Both the position numbers and the translations under genes were made by a program. The notes under the pieces were generated by a model. That model was given only the letters and a program-made list of their open reading frames with translations, ran no database searches and was not told the DNA's origin. Of a stretch of DNA of 9,389 nt, positions 6,822 through 9,389 are shown one piece after another; positions within the stretch are counted from its first letter, which is position 1, and every line of letters starts with the position of its first letter. This DNA comes from an uncultured Phascolarctobacterium sp. (GTDB lineage: Bacteria > Bacillota > Negativicutes > Acidaminococcales > Acidaminococcaceae), in the NCBI GenBank assembly GCA_900553055.1, contig USBV01000052.1, positions 1 to 9,389 of the forward strand, given 5' to 3'.

Positions 6822-6842
6822 GTGTTAAGGAGGCTTTCTGGC

Positions 6843-7325
6843 ATGAAACATAATAAAAAAACCAATGCAGCGCGCAAGCTGGACGAGCTGAAGATAGAAT
6901 ATAAATTGATAGAATATGCGGTGGATGAGGAGCATCTGGATGCGATTCATGTGGCGCAGGAGGTGGGCATGCCGGCCTCCCAGGTTTTTAAAACGCTGTG
7001 TGTGCGCGGCGATAAAAATGGCGTGATGTTTGCCGTGATTCCCGGTGATGGCGAGCTGGATTTAAAGGCCTTGGCCAAGGCGAGCGGCAATAAAAGGGCG
7101 GAGCTGGTGGCCTTAAAGGAGGTGCTGCCCCTGACGGGTTATATCCGCGGCGGTTGCTCTCCCTTGGGCGCCAAAAAGAATTATCCCGTGTATATGGATG
7201 CAACAAGCAATAATTGGCCCGAAATAGCCATCAGTGCAGGGCAGCGCGGCATGCAGATTGTGGCAGCGCCGCAGGACCTACAAAGGGCGACCAATGCGAC
7301 AGTTGTACCGCTGATTTTTGCGTAA
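6843..7325 (+). CDS. ybaK: YbaK/EbsC-family Cys-tRNA(Pro)-type deacylase
   Basis: This 160-residue single-domain protein is of the YbaK/aminoacyl-tRNA deacylase family, which in trans hydrolyses mischarged tRNA, classically Cys-tRNA(Pro). Family marks are VFKTL with the conserved Lys50, FAVIPGDGELDLKALAKA (64-81), TGYIRGGCSPLG (98-109) and ISAGQRGMQIV (130-140). The start is the ATG at 6843, not the GTG at 6822. A full AAGGAGG ribosome site (6827-6833) lies between them with 9-base spacing, so the longer frame would translate its own ribosome site. The basic N-terminus (MKHNKKTNAARKL) is typical. It is divergent from nadE and upstream of thrC. No terminator is seen after it, so some read-through into thrC is possible. 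Exact tRNA specificity cannot be told from sequence. Confidence 0.9.
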   Translation: MKHNKKTNAARKLDELKIEYKLIEYAVDEEHLDAIHVAQEVGMPASQVFKTLCVRGDKNGVMFAVIPGDGELDLKALAKASGNKRAELVALKEVLPLTGYIRGGCSPLGAKKNYPVYMDATSNNWPEIAISAGQRGMQIVAAPQDLQRATNATVVPLIFA

Positions 7326-7329
7326 AGTA

Positions 7330-7358
7330 TTGTAGTAGAAGGCTAGTTGTGATAAAAT
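7330..7358 (+). promoter_or_regulatory. Candidate thrC promoter
   Basis: TTGTAG (7330-7335), 17 bases, then TAAAAT (7353-7358), a reasonable housekeeping-type promoter starting right after the deacylase stop. It would give a leader of about 70 bases. The -10 is part of the left arm of an inverted repeat (7351-7415). Confidence 0.45.
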
Positions 7359-7415
7359 TAGCATGTAGAATGGCTTAATAGCTGATTTTTAGAGATATAG
7401 ATGACCAATTTTATC
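7351..7415. repeat. Separated 9-base inverted repeat around the thrC leader
   Basis: GATAAAATT (7351-7359) and AATTTTATC (7407-7415) are perfect inverted copies 47 bases apart. The left copy covers the candidate thrC -10 and the right copy ends 20 bases before the ATG. It could be a pair of operator sites. As both arms are AT-rich, a chance match is also possible. Confidence 0.35.
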
Positions 7416-7435
7416 TGAGGAAAGTAGGTTTTGTC

Positions 7436-8926
7436 ATGTTATATGTTAGTACAAGAGGGAAAACAGATTTAATGAGCTCAGCCCATGCGATTACTCGTGG
7501 TTTGGCCGATGATGGTGGCTTGTTTGTGCCCCAGCGCATTCCTAGCATGCGTATGGGCGATATTAAAGCCATGGCTAAAAAGCCTTATACTGAAAGAGCA
7601 ATCGATGTATTGCTGCAATTTTTGACTGATTTTAGCGAGGATGAGCTGCGCGAATGCGTGAATGCTGCCTACGCCAAGGAAAAATTTGGTGATAACCCTG
7701 TGCCGTTGGTGCAGGTGAATGATAATACTGCTGTGCTGGAGCTGTGGCATGGTCCCACCTCCGCCTTTAAGGATATGGCACTGCAGCTTTTGCCCCATCT
7801 GTTGACTCGCTCCATGAAAAAAACTGGCGAAACCAATAAGGTGGTTATTTTGGTTGCTACCTCCGGTGATACCGGTAAGGCTGCTTTGGAGGGCTTTGCC
7901 GATGTGGAGGGCACCCAAATCATTGTTTTCTATCCCAGCGAGGGCGTGAGCGATATCCAAAAGCGCCAAATGATTACCCAAATGGGCAAAAACGTGAAGG
8001 TTTTTGGCATTGAGGGCAATTTTGACGATGCTCAACGCGGTGTAAAGGAAATTTTTGGCAATAAGGTGCTCAGCGATGAGCTGTCTAAAAATGGCTTTAC
8101 CTTCTCTTCTGCTAACTCCATCAACTGGGGCCGCTTGGTGTCGCAGATTGTGTACTATTTTAGTGCTTATGTGGATGCCGTCGCTGCCGGCAAAATCAGC
8201 TTTGACGACAAGGTGAACTTTGTTGTGCCCACCGGCAATTTTGGCGATATTTTGGCTGGCTATTATGCTAAGCTGATGGGCCTGCCCGTGGAGCGTTTGC
8301 TGTGCGCATCTAATAGCAACAAGGTTTTGACTGATTTTATCAATGCCGGCACCTATGATAAGCGCCGCGAATTTTATAAAACGATTTCTCCGTCCATGGA
8401 TATTCTTGTTTCCAGCAATCTGGAGCGCTTGCTGTATAATGTGACCGATGAAAATGCTGCGTTGGTGGCTAACTATATGAAGCGCTTGAATACCGAGGGC
8501 GTTTACCAAATTGATAACGATGTTTTGAAGCGTGTGCAAACGGAATTCTTTGGTGCTTGGGTGGATGAGCTGGAGACCAAGGAGGCTATTGGTCGTATTT
8601 ATGGCGATTACAAGTATTTGATGGATACCCACACTGCAGTGGCTTGGCGTGCACTGGAAAAGTATCGCTTCCTCACTAGTGATGATACGTATTCCATCGT
8701 GCTGAGCACTGCAAGTCCCTATAAATTTGCTGATAGCGTGCTGGATGCGCTGGAGGACACCCAGCCTGCCGGCGCGGACCCCTTTGCTAATTTGGATGAG
8801 CTCAATGCTAAGACAGGGGAAGAGATTCCGCCACGCATGCTGGCCTTAAAGGATTTGCCCGTGCTGCATAGCGAGATTATTCCTGCGGATAAGATGGAGC
8901 TGGCAGTGGTTAAGAATTTGCTGTAA
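7436..8926 (+). CDS. thrC: Threonine synthase
   Basis: This 496-residue PLP enzyme (EC 4.2.3.1) turns O-phosphohomoserine into threonine, the last step of the pathway from aspartate. It has the N-terminal YVSTRGKT and TRGLADDGGLF segments, the PLP-lysine motif HGPTSAFKD with Lys112, the phosphate-binding ATSGDTG (141-147), SANSINWGRL (225-234) and PTGNFGD (265-271), and the long C-terminal region (RREFYKTISPSMDILVSSNLERLLY-like) of the larger bacterial ThrC type. Length is full for that subfamily. A modest AGTAGG site lies 7 bases before the ATG at 7436. Other threonine or homoserine genes are not in the window, so thrC stands apart from hom/thrB here. After the stop there is a weak GGCC-based hairpin (8932-8952) without a T-run, so termination is unclear and read-through to larB is possible. 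Confidence 0.96.
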   Translation: MLYVSTRGKTDLMSSAHAITRGLADDGGLFVPQRIPSMRMGDIKAMAKKPYTERAIDVLLQFLTDFSEDELRECVNAAYAKEKFGDNPVPLVQVNDNTAVLELWHGPTSAFKDMALQLLPHLLTRSMKKTGETNKVVILVATSGDTGKAALEGFADVEGTQIIVFYPSEGVSDIQKRQMITQMGKNVKVFGIEGNFDDAQRGVKEIFGNKVLSDELSKNGFTFSSANSINWGRLVSQIVYYFSAYVDAVAAGKISFDDKVNFVVPTGNFGDILAGYYAKLMGLPVERLLCASNSNKVLTDFINAGTYDKRREFYKTISPSMDILVSSNLERLLYNVTDENAALVANYMKRLNTEGVYQIDNDVLKRVQTEFFGAWVDELETKEAIGRIYGDYKYLMDTHTAVAWRALEKYRFLTSDDTYSIVLSTASPYKFADSVLDALEDTQPAGADPFANLDELNAKTGEEIPPRMLALKDLPVLHSEIIPADKMELAVVKNLL

Positions 8927-8938
8927 GCTAAGGCCGAC

Positions 8939-8968
8939 TTGATAAGCTGGCCGTGAACTAAATAGAAT
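8939..8968 (+). promoter_or_regulatory. Candidate larB promoter
   Basis: TTGATA (8939-8944), 18 bases, then TAGAAT (8963-8968); each box matches 5 of 6 consensus positions. Predicted transcript start is near 8975, exactly where a 32-base dyad begins. Confidence 0.55.
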
Positions 8969-8974
8969 ATTTTT

Positions 8975-9006
8975 AGGACTTAGTTCGCAGCTGTGGACTA
9001 AGTCCT
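8975..9006. promoter_or_regulatory. 32-base dyad at the predicted larB transcript start
   Basis: AGGACTTAGT (8975-8984) is the perfect inverse complement of ACTAAGTCCT (8997-9006). The centre, CAGCTG (8988-8993), is itself palindromic on the same axis, so 14 of 16 position pairs are complementary and the other two are G-T. It could be an operator just downstream of the promoter. It could also be a very stable 5' stem-loop ending about 9 bases before the larB ribosome site. No T-run follows, so it is unlikely to be a simple thrC terminator. Confidence 0.55.
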
Positions 9007-9028
9007 TGCTATAAAGGGAGGTAGGGCA

Positions 9029-9389
9029 GTGGACTCTAAGACTGTACTCGAGGCTGTGCAAAATGGCAGCATGTCCATTAGTGAAGCGGAGCGTTATTTT
9101 AATCGCAAGGCGTATGAGGATATGGGCTATGCTAAGCTTGATACTTATAGAGAGCTTCGCTCCGGCTTTCCGGAGGTTGTGTATTGTCCCAATAAGCCCG
9201 ACGCGTATTTGCAGGCGATTTATGTGCGCCTGCTAGCGGAACAGGGCGAGGTTTTTGGCACGCGGGCGACGCCTGAACAGGCGGAGCTGGTGCGCTTAGT
9301 GGTGCCTAATATTGTGTATTCGCCGCTAGCGAAGACGTTGAAGCTGGAAAAGCCCAATAAGCAGCGCGAGGGCTTAATCGCCGTGTGCA
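9029..9389 (+). CDS. larB: LarB, nickel-pincer cofactor biosynthesis protein (N-terminal part)
   Basis: A GTG start at 9029 behind an AGGGAGG site opens a frame that stays open to the window edge, giving 120 residues of a protein usually about 250 long. The N-terminal helical region with AERYF, then the characteristic YAKLDTYRELRSGFPEVVYC block (residues 34-53) and the charged segment that follows, match LarB, also called the PurE-like/AIR carboxylase family. LarB carboxylates and hydrolyses NaAD to begin synthesis of the nickel-pincer nucleotide cofactor used by LarA-type lactate racemases. The PurE-like catalytic domain lies mostly beyond the edge, so completeness cannot be judged. A good promoter and a large dyad precede it; larC/larE/larA would be expected further downstream. 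Confidence 0.82.
   Translation, partial: MDSKTVLEAVQNGSMSISEAERYFNRKAYEDMGYAKLDTYRELRSGFPEVVYCPNKPDAYLQAIYVRLLAEQGEVFGTRATPEQAELVRLVVPNIVYSPLAKTLKLEKPNKQREGLIAVC

Noticed and set aside
6822..6842. Upstream GTG start for the YbaK-type gene
   Set aside because: The AAGGAGG ribosome site lies inside this extension and is correctly spaced for the ATG at 6843.
7478..8632. 384-codon open frame on the minus strand inside thrC
   Set aside because: It is fully antisense to a clear threonine synthase, has no family motifs, and is explained by the codon use of thrC.
8955..8986. Alternative GAACTAA/TTAGTTC pairing as an attenuator switch before larB
   Set aside because: The left arm lies in the promoter, upstream of the predicted transcript start, so it would not be in the RNA unless thrC reads through.

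Overview
The window comes from a low-to-mid-GC Firmicutes-type genome. Ribosome binding sites are strong GGAGG types, several genes start with GTG, and hairpins with T-runs act as terminators. The set of a two-domain NadE, a clostridial-type ThrC, a LarB and a holin-like toxin remnant fits an anaerobic gut Firmicute, possibly a Negativicute such as the Acidaminococcaceae. That placement is an inference from gene character, not a database match.

Left part (1-1325). The last 41 codons of an unrecognised gene are followed by a hairpin and then an aspartate/glutamate racemase-family gene with both catalytic cysteines. The 426 bases after it contain no intact large gene, but they are not empty. 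They hold a decayed holin-like type I toxin ORF on the minus strand, a structured plus-strand segment with its own terminator that looks like the antisense antitoxin RNA, a minus-strand terminator and a bidirectional terminator.

Middle part (1326-6735, minus strand). Four genes are joined by overlaps of 8, 4 and 8 bases. The order of transcription is nadE (glutamine-dependent NAD synthetase), sensor-like protein A, an OmpR-type DNA-binding regulator, then sensor-like protein B. A and B are diverged paralogues with the same layout: NTF2/SnoaL-like, then PAS, then GAF-like. Neither has a kinase, cyclase or DNA-binding output. The regulator's receiver domain has lost the phosphorylatable aspartate, the acidic pair and the lysine. 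I read this as a phosphorylation-independent sensory cassette coupled to NAD synthesis. It is the most novel-looking system in the window.

Right part (6736-9389, plus strand). A YbaK/EbsC-type aminoacyl-tRNA deacylase is divergent from nadE and appears to share promoter DNA with it. It is followed by threonine synthase (thrC) and the first 120 codons of larB (nickel-pincer cofactor synthesis). A strong-looking promoter and a 32-base near-perfect dyad precede larB. NadE and LarB both consume nicotinic acid adenine dinucleotide (NaAD), so two branches of NaAD use lie within 2.3 kb of each other.
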